From Rikenellaceae bacterium (GTDB taxonomy: Bacteria; Bacteroidota; Bacteroidia; Bacteroidales; UBA932), in the NCBI GenBank assembly GCA_900769145.1, contig CAAGFN010000175.1:1-21872 (forward strand): a DNA stretch of 21,872 bases, in the 5' to 3' direction. A model generated the notes under the pieces. The model made no database searches, was not told where the DNA came from, and saw only the letters and a list, made by a program, of their open reading frames with translations. The number at the start of each line of letters is the position of its first letter. Position 1 is the stretch's first letter. The position numbers and the translations under genes were made by a program. Shown piece by piece: positions 1-7,095 of the stretch.

Positions 1-934
1 CCTCGGAGTAACCCATTGCAGCACTGAGGCTTGAGTCCGGTACGCCAATGACAATGTCAGCCTCGGCCGGGGACTCCTTGAAGAGGAGTTTTCCGGACTC
101 CTTGCGGAAAGTATGCACATTGACATTCTCAATGTCGCTGTCCGGCCTGGAGAAATAGATGTACTCCATTGCGCACATTGCGTGACGCTGATACTCTGAA
201 TATTTCCTGGACCTGACTCCGTGATGGTCAATGGTCACGATTTCACCCGGCTCAATGTCCCTGACATATTCGGCCCCGATGACGCTGAATGCGCAGGTCT
301 CGCTGCTGACTACATAGCCGTCACCAATCCGGCCCAATGACAATGGCCTGAGGCCATACTTGTCCCGGCAGGCGTAGATTCGGTTCTGCGTCATTATCAC
401 GAATGCGAATGCGCCTTCTATCATATTGAGGGCCTCCATTATCGGGAAAATGCGCGGGGTCTTGCGCTCAAGCGGGTCCTTCTTGATGAGGTGGGCCAGG
501 ATTTCGCTGTCCGAGGTGGACTGGAAGAGGCTGCCCCTGTCCTCGAGGTATTTGCGGAGCTGGACCGAATTGACCAGGTTGCCGTTGTGGGCCAATGCGA
601 AATCTCCGGAATTGTGCCTGAACAGGAATGGCTGGACGTTCTCTATTCCGCCTCCGCCTGTAGTGGAGTAACGGACGTGGCCCATTGCCATTGAGCCTTT
701 CAGGGTAGAGAGGTTGTCATTGTTGAAGACTTCGGTGACGAGGCCCTGGCCCTTCACCCTTTTGAGCTGGCCTTCCTCATTGACAGACACTATTCCGCAA
801 CCTTCCTGCCCCCTGTGCTGGAGGGAGTGAAGACCGTAATAGGTTATCTCCGCCGCATTCGGTACGCCATAGACGCCGAAAACGCCGCATTCCTCGTGAA
901 TGCCCCTGAATGGAGCCTGTTCAATGTCATTCAT
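1..934 (-). CDS. purF: Amidophosphoribosyltransferase PurF, C-terminus beyond window
   Basis: First committed step of purine synthesis: transfers glutamine amide nitrogen to PRPP to give phosphoribosylamine (cytoplasmic). About 311 N-terminal residues are present. The class II glutamine amidotransferase domain is clear: after a short leader, residues 16-21 read CGVFGV, followed by LHSLQHRGQEGCGI, GHVRYSTTG and AHNGNLVN. In this family the nucleophile Cys (here C16) becomes the N-terminus after propeptide removal, as in the Bacillus-type enzyme; the processing is inferred. The phosphoribosyltransferase half has only begun (FRKESGKLLF, VIGVPDSS). The ATG at 934 overlaps the purC stop by 8 bases; an in-frame ATG at 946 is also possible. 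Last gene visible in the purE-purL-purC-purF operon. Confidence 0.95.
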   Translation of the reverse strand, partial: MNDIEQAPFRGIHEECGVFGVYGVPNAAEITYYGLHSLQHRGQEGCGIVSVNEEGQLKRVKGQGLVTEVFNNDNLSTLKGSMAMGHVRYSTTGGGGIENVQPFLFRHNSGDFALAHNGNLVNSVQLRKYLEDRGSLFQSTSDSEILAHLIKKDPLERKTPRIFPIMEALNMIEGAFAFVIMTQNRIYACRDKYGLRPLSLGRIGDGYVVSSETCAFSVIGAEYVRDIEPGEIVTIDHHGVRSRKYSEYQRHAMCAMEYIYFSRPDSDIENVNVHTFRKESGKLLFKESPAEADIVIGVPDSSLSAAMGYSE

Positions 935-1661
935 TGCCAATCCCATTTTCAGTTACCGATGCAAGTCTCTCATATACAGTCCTGTACGCCTGGCCAACCT
1001 GGCCAGCGTCGTGACGGAACCTGTCCTTGTCCAGCTTCATCCCGGTCTCGATGTCCCAGAACCTGGCACTGTCCGGGGTAATGTCGTCCGCCACCACGAG
1101 GCTTCCGTCCGGGAGGCGTCCGAACTCTATCTTGAAGTCCACCAATGTTATCCCTATGCTCTCGAACAATGGCTTCAGGATATCATTGACCTTCTTCGTA
1201 ACTGCATATATTTCATCGAGTTCCGCACGGGTGGCGAGGCCGAGGGCAATGGCGTGGTAGTCATTGATTATCGGGTCGCCGAGCTCGTCGGACTTGTAGC
1301 AGATGTCGAAGATGGTCTCGTTCGGCACCATTCCCTCCTCGATTCCGAGGCGCTGGGCCATTGACCCGGCAATGACGTTGCGCACTATCACTTCCATCGG
1401 AATCACGTCCACCTTGCGGCATAGCTGCTCCCTGCCTGAAATCTGCCTGATGAAGTGTACCGGTATCCCACCTCCAATGAGATGACGGAAAATCATGCAG
1501 GATATGCTGTTGCAATAAAGGCCCTTGTCCTTGATGACGGCTTTCTTGATTTTGTAGTAGGCGGTGATGTCGTCGGTGAAGCTGATTATCACCTTGTCCG
1601 GCTCGTCCGTCCCGTAAATCTTTATGGAAACGCCGTCGTGGATTATGTCAGTCTTTTTCAT
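927..1661 (-). CDS. purC: Phosphoribosylaminoimidazole-succinocarboxamide synthase (SAICAR synthetase)
   Basis: Joins aspartate to CAIR using ATP to make SAICAR in purine synthesis. The 244 residues match the compact bacterial form of the family (about 240 residues) rather than the roughly 300-residue yeast-like form. Recognisable segments are the N-terminal KIYGTDEPDKVIISFTDDITA, GGGIPVHF, the PMEVIVRNVIAGSM signature, and near the C-terminus LVDFKIEFGR followed by ADDITPDSARFWD (substrate and metal binding in the family). It begins 24 bases after the purL stop and overlaps purF by 8 bases, so coupled translation within the operon is likely. The ATG at 1661 gives the full expected N-terminus. 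Confidence 0.97.
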   Translation of the reverse strand: MKKTDIIHDGVSIKIYGTDEPDKVIISFTDDITAYYKIKKAVIKDKGLYCNSISCMIFRHLIGGGIPVHFIRQISGREQLCRKVDVIPMEVIVRNVIAGSMAQRLGIEEGMVPNETIFDICYKSDELGDPIINDYHAIALGLATRAELDEIYAVTKKVNDILKPLFESIGITLVDFKIEFGRLPDGSLVVADDITPDSARFWDIETGMKLDKDRFRHDAGQVGQAYRTVYERLASVTENGIGNE

Positions 1662-1685
1662 TTGTCTTGTTCGTTTTTTGTCGTC

Positions 1686-4600
1686 TTATTCTCCCCTGAA
1701 GTATCTTACTGCATTGTCGAAGAGCGGCTGCTCTTTCTCGGAGACAATGTTCTTGAAGAGGTTGTTCTCGTAGCGCTCCGTGTGGCCCATCTTTCCGAGG
1801 ATTCGTCCGTCGCGGCTGATGATGCCCTCGATGGCGTAATATGAACCGTTCGGGTTGTAAGGAGACTCCATCGTGACCGCATTGTCAATAGGGTCGGCAT
1901 ACTGGAATGCCACCTGGCCATTTTCGAAGAGTTCCTTCGCAAGTTCCTCATTGACAACGAATTTGCCTTCTCCGTGGCTGACCGCAATGGAGAATGTGTC
2001 CCCGACTTTCAGGCCTGAGAGCCAAGGCGAGTTGACCGTGGCAAGGCGGGTGCAGGCTATCTGGGAGATATGGCGGTTGATGTCGTTGCGGAACAATGTC
2101 GGTGAGTCCTTGGTGACGCAGCCGAGATGTCCGTAAGGGAGAAGGCCGGACTTGACGAGGGCCTGGAAGCCGTTGCAGATTCCGAGAATGAGTCCGCCAC
2201 GGGCAATGAGGCCTTCGATTGCCTCCGCTATATCCTTGTTGTTCAATACATTGGCAATGAATTTTCCGCTTCCGTCCGGTTCGTCACCGGCAGAGAATCC
2301 GCCGCAGAATGCCAGGATGTGGCATTTCTCGATATTGGCCTTCATCTCGGCGATGGAGTCGAAGATATCCTGGGTGGTGAGGTTGCGGAAGACGCTCATC
2401 TTCACCTTGGCACCGGCCTTGCGGAATGCCTTGGCGGTGTCGTAGTCGCAGTTTGTTCCAGGGAAGACCGGGAGGTATGCTATCGGCTCTTCTACCCTCT
2501 CGCCCTTGTACTTGAGGTCCACTTTCTTGGCCTTGTAAGGCTTCACTCCCTCCGCTCCCTTAGGCAGGAGACGTTTCATAGCCGGCTTGCTGGTAGCAGG
2601 ATAGACTCTTTCGTAGCCTTCAAACGCACTCTCCACGAGGTCTGCCATCGGGATGTTCTTCGCATTGATCCTGAGGCAGTCATCCACGCCTGAGGTCACG
2701 AGGCCGAGATATTGTGCATTCTCGAAATCGAGGCTTCCTTCGGACTCCACGACGATTGAGCCGTAGCTGTAGTCAAAGAGTTCATTTTCAGGGATTTTCA
2801 CATCGACTCCGAAGGCATTGCCGAAGGACATCTTGCACAATGCCTCTGCCACGCCGCCGAATCCCACGGCCCAGGCTGAGACGATGTTGCCTGCCTCAAT
2901 CTGCTCCGTGACGTAGGCCCAGTTTTTCTTGAGCTGGTCCACGTCCGGCATCCTGTCGGCGCGCGGTGTATGCTTGATGAGATAGAGCTGGTTGCCCTCC
3001 CATTTGAGTTCTGGTGATATTACTTTGTTGGCATCTACTGTGGTGATACCGAATGAGATAAGGGTCGGAGGGACATTGATGTGCTCGAATGTTCCGCTCA
3101 TTGAGTCCTTTCCGCCGATGGACGGGAGACCCAGTTCTACCTGCATCTTGAGTGAACCGAGGAGGGCGCTCATTGGCTTGCCCCAGACCTTCGGGTCGTG
3201 TGTCATTCTCTCGAAATATTCCTGGCAGGAGAAGCGCATCTTCTCATAATGGCCGCCGGCAGCCACTACTTTGGCGCAGGCCTCGACCATTGAATATGCT
3301 GCTCCGTGGTACGGGCTCCATTTGCTTATCACCGGATTGAATCCGTATGCCATCATGCTGGCTGTGTCGGTGTATCCGTCGGTCGGAAGTTTCTGGACAG
3401 AGACCTGTGTCTCGGTGAGCTGGAGTTCTCCGCCGTACGGCATAAGCACTGTGGAACGTCCGATGGTGGAGTCGAACATCTCTATCAATCCCTTCTGGCT
3501 GACCACGTTAGGGTCTTTGAGATTGTTGTTGAGCTTCTCCTTGAGGGACTCGCCGGCCACCTCGCGGCGGAACGGGTCAATGTCCTCGACTGCTCCGATG
3601 CAGGCCTTGGCGTAATGCCTGGCTCCGGCGCTGTCAATGAAGCTGCGCTTGAGGTCAACGACGAGTTTGCCTCCATTGTACATTCTCATTCTCCTGGTAT
3701 CGGTAACGTCTGCGACGTGGGTCACTTCGACATTCTCGCTATGGCAGTACTCCTTGAATTTCTCCGCATCACCAGGGGCTACAACCACCGACATTCTTTC
3801 CTGTGACTCGCTGATAGCCAACTCAGTAGAGTTCAGGCCGCTGTATTTTACAGGCACTCTGTCGAGGTAGATGTCGAGGCCGTCTGTGAGCTCTCCGATG
3901 GCAACGCTGACTCCGCCGGCACCGAAGTCATTGGACTTCTTGATGAGGCTGGTGACTTCTGGTCTGCGGAAGAGTCTCTGGAGTTTTCTCTCCTCCGGGG
4001 CGTTTCCTTTCTGGACCTCGCTGCCGCAGGTTTCGAGGGATTCCTCTGTATGTTCCTTGGAAGAGCCTGTTGCTCCGCCGATTCCGTCACGTCCGGTCCT
4101 TCCGCCAAGCAGGAGGACAATGTCACCCGGGGCCGGGGACTCCCTGCGGACATTTTCAGCCTTCACTGCTCCGACAACTGCTCCGACTTCGAGACGCTTG
4201 GCCGTGTAGCCTTCGTCATAGACTTCCCTGACGTGGGTGGTGGCAAGGCCTATCTGGTTGCCGTAGCTGGAATAACCGTGGGCTGCCTTGCGGGTGATGA
4301 CGCATTGTGGCAATTTACCCGGAAGTGTCTCAGCCACAGGCTTGTAAATGTCTCCTGCGCCGGTCACCCTCATTGCCTGGTATACGTATGAGCGTCCTGA
4401 AAGAGGGTCACGGATTGCGCCTCCGAGACAGGTGGCGGCTCCTCCGAACGGCTCGATTTCGGTCGGGTGGTTGTGGGTCTCGTTCTTGAACATCAGGAGC
4501 CATTTCTCGAGTTTGCCGTCCACTTCGACGTCCACATAGATGCTGCAGGCATTGTTCTCCTCGCTGACTTCCATGTCGTCGAGCTTGCCGATGCTGCGGA

Positions 4601-5429
4601 GATATCTTCCGCCGATGGTGGCCATATCCATGAGGTTCAGGCCCTTGCCCTCGCGGCCGAGTTCCTTGCGGAGCCTGAGGTAGAGTTTCAATGTCCCGTC
4701 AATTTCTTCCTTGGCGAATGAGTCCTCGACTCCGTATTCTTCAAGTTCGGTAGTGAATGTGGTGTGACGGCAATGGTCGCTCCAGTATGTGTCGAGAATC
4801 CTGAGCTCTGTCTCGTTGGGGTCACGGCCTTCTTCGGTGAAGTACTTGACCACTTCTCCGAGGTCGTCGGCGTTCATTGCCAGGCCCATCTTGCGGCAAT
4901 ATGACTCATACTCAGCCAGTTGCATTTTCGTGAACCCTTCAAGGACGGCCACTGGCTTCACTGCTGCCTGCTCGGAGTCGGTGAGCTTGGCGAGGTCTTT
5001 CTCGCGGGATTCTACGGCATTGATCATATAATGCTTGATTCGGCCGAGGGTGGCGTCGTCAATGTCATTGTCAAGGATGAGGAGCTTGGAGCTCTTGATT
5101 CTGACTTCGGCTGCAGGGTCAATGAGGCGGACACAGTCCACGGCCGATGCGGCTCTCTGGTCGAACTGGCCAGGGAGATATTCCACGGCAATGTATTTCT
5201 TGCCTTCGAGGTCGCAGGCGTCGGTGACATTGTCGGTCACGATCTCCCCGAACACGCTGTAGCGGCTTTTCTCGAGGAGTTCTGGGGTGAAGCCGAAGAG
5301 GTCATAGACGTTCAGCAGCCTGAGTGTTGACAACTGGAGCTGAAGGTTCTCGTTCAATTCTGCCTTGAGGCTTGCTGCCTCCACCTGGAATTCAGGATGT
5401 TTTTCTACGAAAATGCGGTAATTCTGCAT
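1686..5429 (-). CDS. purL: Phosphoribosylformylglycinamidine synthase, single-chain (large PurL)
   Basis: Converts FGAR to FGAM using glutamine and ATP. At 1,247 residues it is the one-polypeptide type that fuses the PurS-like, synthetase and glutaminase parts; the E. coli enzyme has 1,295. The N-terminus MQNYRIFVEKHPEF fits the family. The linker and synthetase core include TYWSDHCRHTTF, FKNETHNHPTEIEPFGGAATCLGGAIRD and a GGRTGRDGIGGATGSS stretch. The C-terminal class I glutaminase has GICNGFQ (nucleophile C1085) and GHTER (H1216, E1218), a complete triad. The reading frame stays open upstream to 5663, but those 78 codons are a repeat-rich, Arg/Pro/Ala-rich stretch unlike PurL, so I chose the ATG at 5429, which follows an A-rich leader. 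Second gene of the operon. Confidence 0.96.
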   Translation of the reverse strand: MQNYRIFVEKHPEFQVEAASLKAELNENLQLQLSTLRLLNVYDLFGFTPELLEKSRYSVFGEIVTDNVTDACDLEGKKYIAVEYLPGQFDQRAASAVDCVRLIDPAAEVRIKSSKLLILDNDIDDATLGRIKHYMINAVESREKDLAKLTDSEQAAVKPVAVLEGFTKMQLAEYESYCRKMGLAMNADDLGEVVKYFTEEGRDPNETELRILDTYWSDHCRHTTFTTELEEYGVEDSFAKEEIDGTLKLYLRLRKELGREGKGLNLMDMATIGGRYLRSIGKLDDMEVSEENNACSIYVDVEVDGKLEKWLLMFKNETHNHPTEIEPFGGAATCLGGAIRDPLSGRSYVYQAMRVTGAGDIYKPVAETLPGKLPQCVITRKAAHGYSSYGNQIGLATTHVREVYDEGYTAKRLEVGAVVGAVKAENVRRESPAPGDIVLLLGGRTGRDGIGGATGSSKEHTEESLETCGSEVQKGNAPEERKLQRLFRRPEVTSLIKKSNDFGAGGVSVAIGELTDGLDIYLDRVPVKYSGLNSTELAISESQERMSVVVAPGDAEKFKEYCHSENVEVTHVADVTDTRRMRMYNGGKLVVDLKRSFIDSAGARHYAKACIGAVEDIDPFRREVAGESLKEKLNNNLKDPNVVSQKGLIEMFDSTIGRSTVLMPYGGELQLTETQVSVQKLPTDGYTDTASMMAYGFNPVISKWSPYHGAAYSMVEACAKVVAAGGHYEKMRFSCQEYFERMTHDPKVWGKPMSALLGSLKMQVELGLPSIGGKDSMSGTFEHINVPPTLISFGITTVDANKVISPELKWEGNQLYLIKHTPRADRMPDVDQLKKNWAYVTEQIEAGNIVSAWAVGFGGVAEALCKMSFGNAFGVDVKIPENELFDYSYGSIVVESEGSLDFENAQYLGLVTSGVDDCLRINAKNIPMADLVESAFEGYERVYPATSKPAMKRLLPKGAEGVKPYKAKKVDLKYKGERVEEPIAYLPVFPGTNCDYDTAKAFRKAGAKVKMSVFRNLTTQDIFDSIAEMKANIEKCHILAFCGGFSAGDEPDGSGKFIANVLNNKDIAEAIEGLIARGGLILGICNGFQALVKSGLLPYGHLGCVTKDSPTLFRNDINRHISQIACTRLATVNSPWLSGLKVGDTFSIAVSHGEGKFVVNEELAKELFENGQVAFQYADPIDNAVTMESPYNPNGSYYAIEGIISRDGRILGKMGHTERYENNLFKNIVSEKEQPLFDNAVRYFRGE

Positions 5430-5687
5430 ATCTTGTATGTTGTGTTTTCTGTTGGTTCTGTTTGGCTGGGATCTGTTTGGCCATGCTGCCTTGGTTGGCT
5501 TTGCCGCGCTGCGCTTGGCCGGGGTTCGCTTGGCCGGGCTGCTATGGCTGAACTTCGCTTCGCCGGGTTCACTTCGCGGAAGTTCGCTTGGCCGGGTTGC
5601 GCAGGAAATAAAAACGCAGGTGGCGCATTCTCCGGTAGCCCGAGGGGCTCCTGAACACGCCACATTGTATTTAGTATGTGCTTCTCA
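5430..5687. repeat. GC-rich degenerate repeat array in the purE-purL gap
   Basis: This 258-base gap inside the pur operon holds at least four related copies of a 16-base unit centred on GCTTGGCCGGG: 5509-5524, 5525-5540, 5554-5569 and 5583-5598. The last three are close to TTCGCTTGGCCGGGTT and the spacings are 16, 29 and 29 bases. Weaker relatives occur around 5459-5485. A short hairpin (AGCCC/GGGCT) lies at about 5637-5649. On the coding strand the array runs into an A-rich stretch just before the purL start. I see no convincing gene here. Any effect on purL expression is inference. Confidence 0.7.
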
Positions 5688-6155
5688 TTAGATTTCAGCG
5701 TCCAAAACTTTCTGTGTCTGCTTCTTGCGGAACTCTTCAAGTTTGGCCGAAAGTTCCCCGTGTTTTATCGCGAGCATCTGCACTGCGAGCAGGGCCGCAT
5801 TCTTGGCACCGTTGATAGCCACCGTGGCCACCGGTATTCCGCCCGGCATCTGGACAATTGAAAGAAGCGAGTCCAAGCCTCCCATCGTCTGCGTCCGGAT
5901 TGGAACTCCGATAACCGGAACGGTGGTGAGTCCTGCAATGACTCCGGCCACGTGTGCGGCACCGCCTGCTCCCGCAATGATGACGTCAATGCCGTTGGCC
6001 TTGGCTGACCTGGCATATTCGAACATCAGGTCGGGTGTCCTGTGTGCGCTTATGACGCGTTTTTCATAAGGGACGCCGAAAGCGTCAAGTGTCTCCACGG
6101 CGGCTGACATCACATCGTAGTCGCTGGTGGAACCCATTAAAATCGCAACTTTCAT
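5688..6155 (-). CDS. purE: N5-carboxyaminoimidazole ribonucleotide mutase PurE
   Basis: Class I PurE, which moves the carboxyl group of N5-CAIR to give CAIR in purine synthesis. The 155 residues are close to the usual 160-170. The N-terminal nucleotide-binding motif MGSTSDYDVM (residues 7-16), the active-site SAHRTP (36-41; H38 corresponds to the catalytic His of the family), the AGAGGAAHVAGV loop and the GVPIRTQTMGGLDSLLSIVQMPGGIPVATVAI region are all present. It is the first gene of the minus-strand operon, behind a predicted promoter at 6319-6348. The ATG at 6155 fits the family start exactly. Confidence 0.97.
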   Translation of the reverse strand: MKVAILMGSTSDYDVMSAAVETLDAFGVPYEKRVISAHRTPDLMFEYARSAKANGIDVIIAGAGGAAHVAGVIAGLTTVPVIGVPIRTQTMGGLDSLLSIVQMPGGIPVATVAINGAKNAALLAVQMLAIKHGELSAKLEEFRKKQTQKVLDAEI

Positions 6156-6318
6156 AATTTTGTCTGTTCGTTATAGGTTGCTCTTCGGAGCGGAGTCTTT
6201 TCTGTACCCTCGCAGGAGGTCCGGTCACATTGCACTGAGTCAAGCCCAAACTCATTGGCTCCAAACTCGTTGCATTGTGTTTGGCCCAGAGGAGACAAGA
6301 CCCCTCCCAAAAGCGGTG

Positions 6319-6348
6319 CAAAGTTAAGAAATTTTCTTTGTTCCCCAA
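6319..6348 (-). promoter_or_regulatory. Predicted promoter of the purE-purL-purC-purF operon (Bacteroidota type)
   Basis: On the minus strand TTG (6348-6346), 19 bases, then TAACTTTG (6326-6319) match the Bacteroidota primary sigma consensus TTG-N19-21-TAnnTTTG. Transcription would begin near 6312, giving a leader of about 155 bases before purE. The leader contains several near-repeats of GTTTGG/AATGAG and a small GCTC-CGAA-GAGC hairpin (about 6178-6189). I do not recognise a known purine riboswitch in it. Confidence 0.65.
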
Positions 6349-6501
6349 TCGGTTGACCTCTATCTTGAAGAAGATTTTTTCGGGGCCACGGGGGAGCCTT
6401 TCCGAAAAGTACCCCTTCGGCTGCTTCTACCCCTTCCAGAGTAGCGCAGAAGGCCGATAGCACTTTGAAAAGCGGACTTTTCGGGCAGACTGGGGGGGGC
6501 C

Positions 6502-6607
6502 GGGCGACGGGATGGCGGGGTGGCTGGGCGACGGGATGGCGTGGCGGCTGGGCGACGGGGCGGCCGGGCGACGGGGTGGCTGGGCGACGGGGCGGCTGGG
6601 CGACTGG
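6502..6607. repeat. GC-rich minisatellite with 24- and 16-base units
   Basis: Tandem units each begin GGGCGACGGG: two 24-base units (6502-6525, 6526-6549), three 16-base units (6550-6565, 6566-6581, 6582-6597) and a partial unit (6598-6607). Unit lengths are multiples of an 8-base sub-period, which suggests growth by slippage. Open frames across it encode only Pro/Arg/Ala- or Gly/Trp-rich repeats and I do not call a gene. It is about 160 bases upstream of the pur promoter. Confidence 0.85.
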
Positions 6608-6729
6608 AACTACAGGGATGGACGGGGCTGCCGTGGTAGGCGGGACTACCGGGGTGGCATTCCATGAAAGGTTCAAGCCAACGCCTCATGCAAACCGTCC
6701 AAAGTTAGGGTTTCACTTCACTGAATCTC

Positions 6730-6813
6730 AAAATGTCCGGGAAAACTGGGATTCTACGGATGAAACGGAGTTTAAACCATAAAACATCCGGAAAACCCCG
6801 CTTTCTACGGCTG
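6730..6813. repeat. Diverged direct repeat with a TTCTACGG core
   Basis: Two segments of about 32-33 bases, 6730-6762 and 6782-6813, align with one gap: both contain TCCGG, then GAAAAC or AAAAC, then TTCTACGG followed by an A/CTG. A third TTCTACGG is at about 6870-6877. They look like decayed copies of one sequence. No coding role is visible. Confidence 0.5.
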
Positions 6814-6840
6814 TTTTGTCGCTAATAAATGAACCGTCCT

Positions 6841-7000
6841 CGTGACATTCACCTGGCCGGACGATATGCCTTCTACGGCATTCTGGGGCAGGTGCTCCGG
6901 CCAGGTGGAAGGGATTTGTGTCCACCTGGCCGGCAAAATTTCCAAAATATGCCTTGGAAGTACTTGTGGCGGGAGGTGCCCCGGCCAGGTGAATGTCACG
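6841..7000. repeat. Nested inverted repeats built on CCGGCCAGGTG
   Basis: A perfect 20-base inverted repeat has arms at 6841-6860 and 6981-7000. Inside it is a second perfect inverted repeat of 13 bases, arms 6897-6909 and 6921-6933 with an 11-base loop. Thus CCGGCCAGGTG occurs four times in alternating orientation (6850-6860 minus, 6897-6907 plus, 6923-6933 minus, 6981-6991 plus). The 6889-6907 and 6973-6991 copies are also near-identical direct repeats. No open frame here resembles a protein. Confidence 0.85.
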
Positions 7001-7059
7001 GGAATTGCGAACACCGAAATCCGGAAGGATGCTTTGCCGGATGCGAGTAGTTGTACGAA

Positions 7060-7091
7060 TTGCGGACAATCAATAAAGATTGCTAAATTTG
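7060..7091 (+). promoter_or_regulatory. Predicted promoter of lysO, apparently leaderless
   Basis: TTG (7060-7062), 21 bases, TAAATTTG (7084-7091) fits the Bacteroidota promoter form. Transcription would start about 5-7 bases after the box, that is at or within a base or two of the ATG at 7096. Either the mRNA has almost no leader, or translation begins downstream at the in-frame ATG at 7117. Confidence 0.55.
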
Positions 7092-7095
7092 CGGA

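Noticed and set aside
5430..5663. N-terminal extension of PurL
   Set aside because: The 78 codons are repeat-derived and Arg/Pro/Ala/Ser-rich; family alignment begins at MQNYRIF (5429).
6502..6607. CRISPR array
   Set aside because: Units are contiguous and repeat into each other with no unique spacers; no cas genes are nearby.
6152..6676. Open frame of 174 codons on the minus strand, Pro/Arg-rich
   Set aside because: It is a translation of the minisatellite and the pur leader, overlaps the purE promoter, and has no protein-like composition outside the repeat.
6841..7000. Intrinsic terminator function for the inverted repeats
   Set aside because: No T-run follows either arm, and neither neighbouring gene ends here (purE and lysO diverge from this region).
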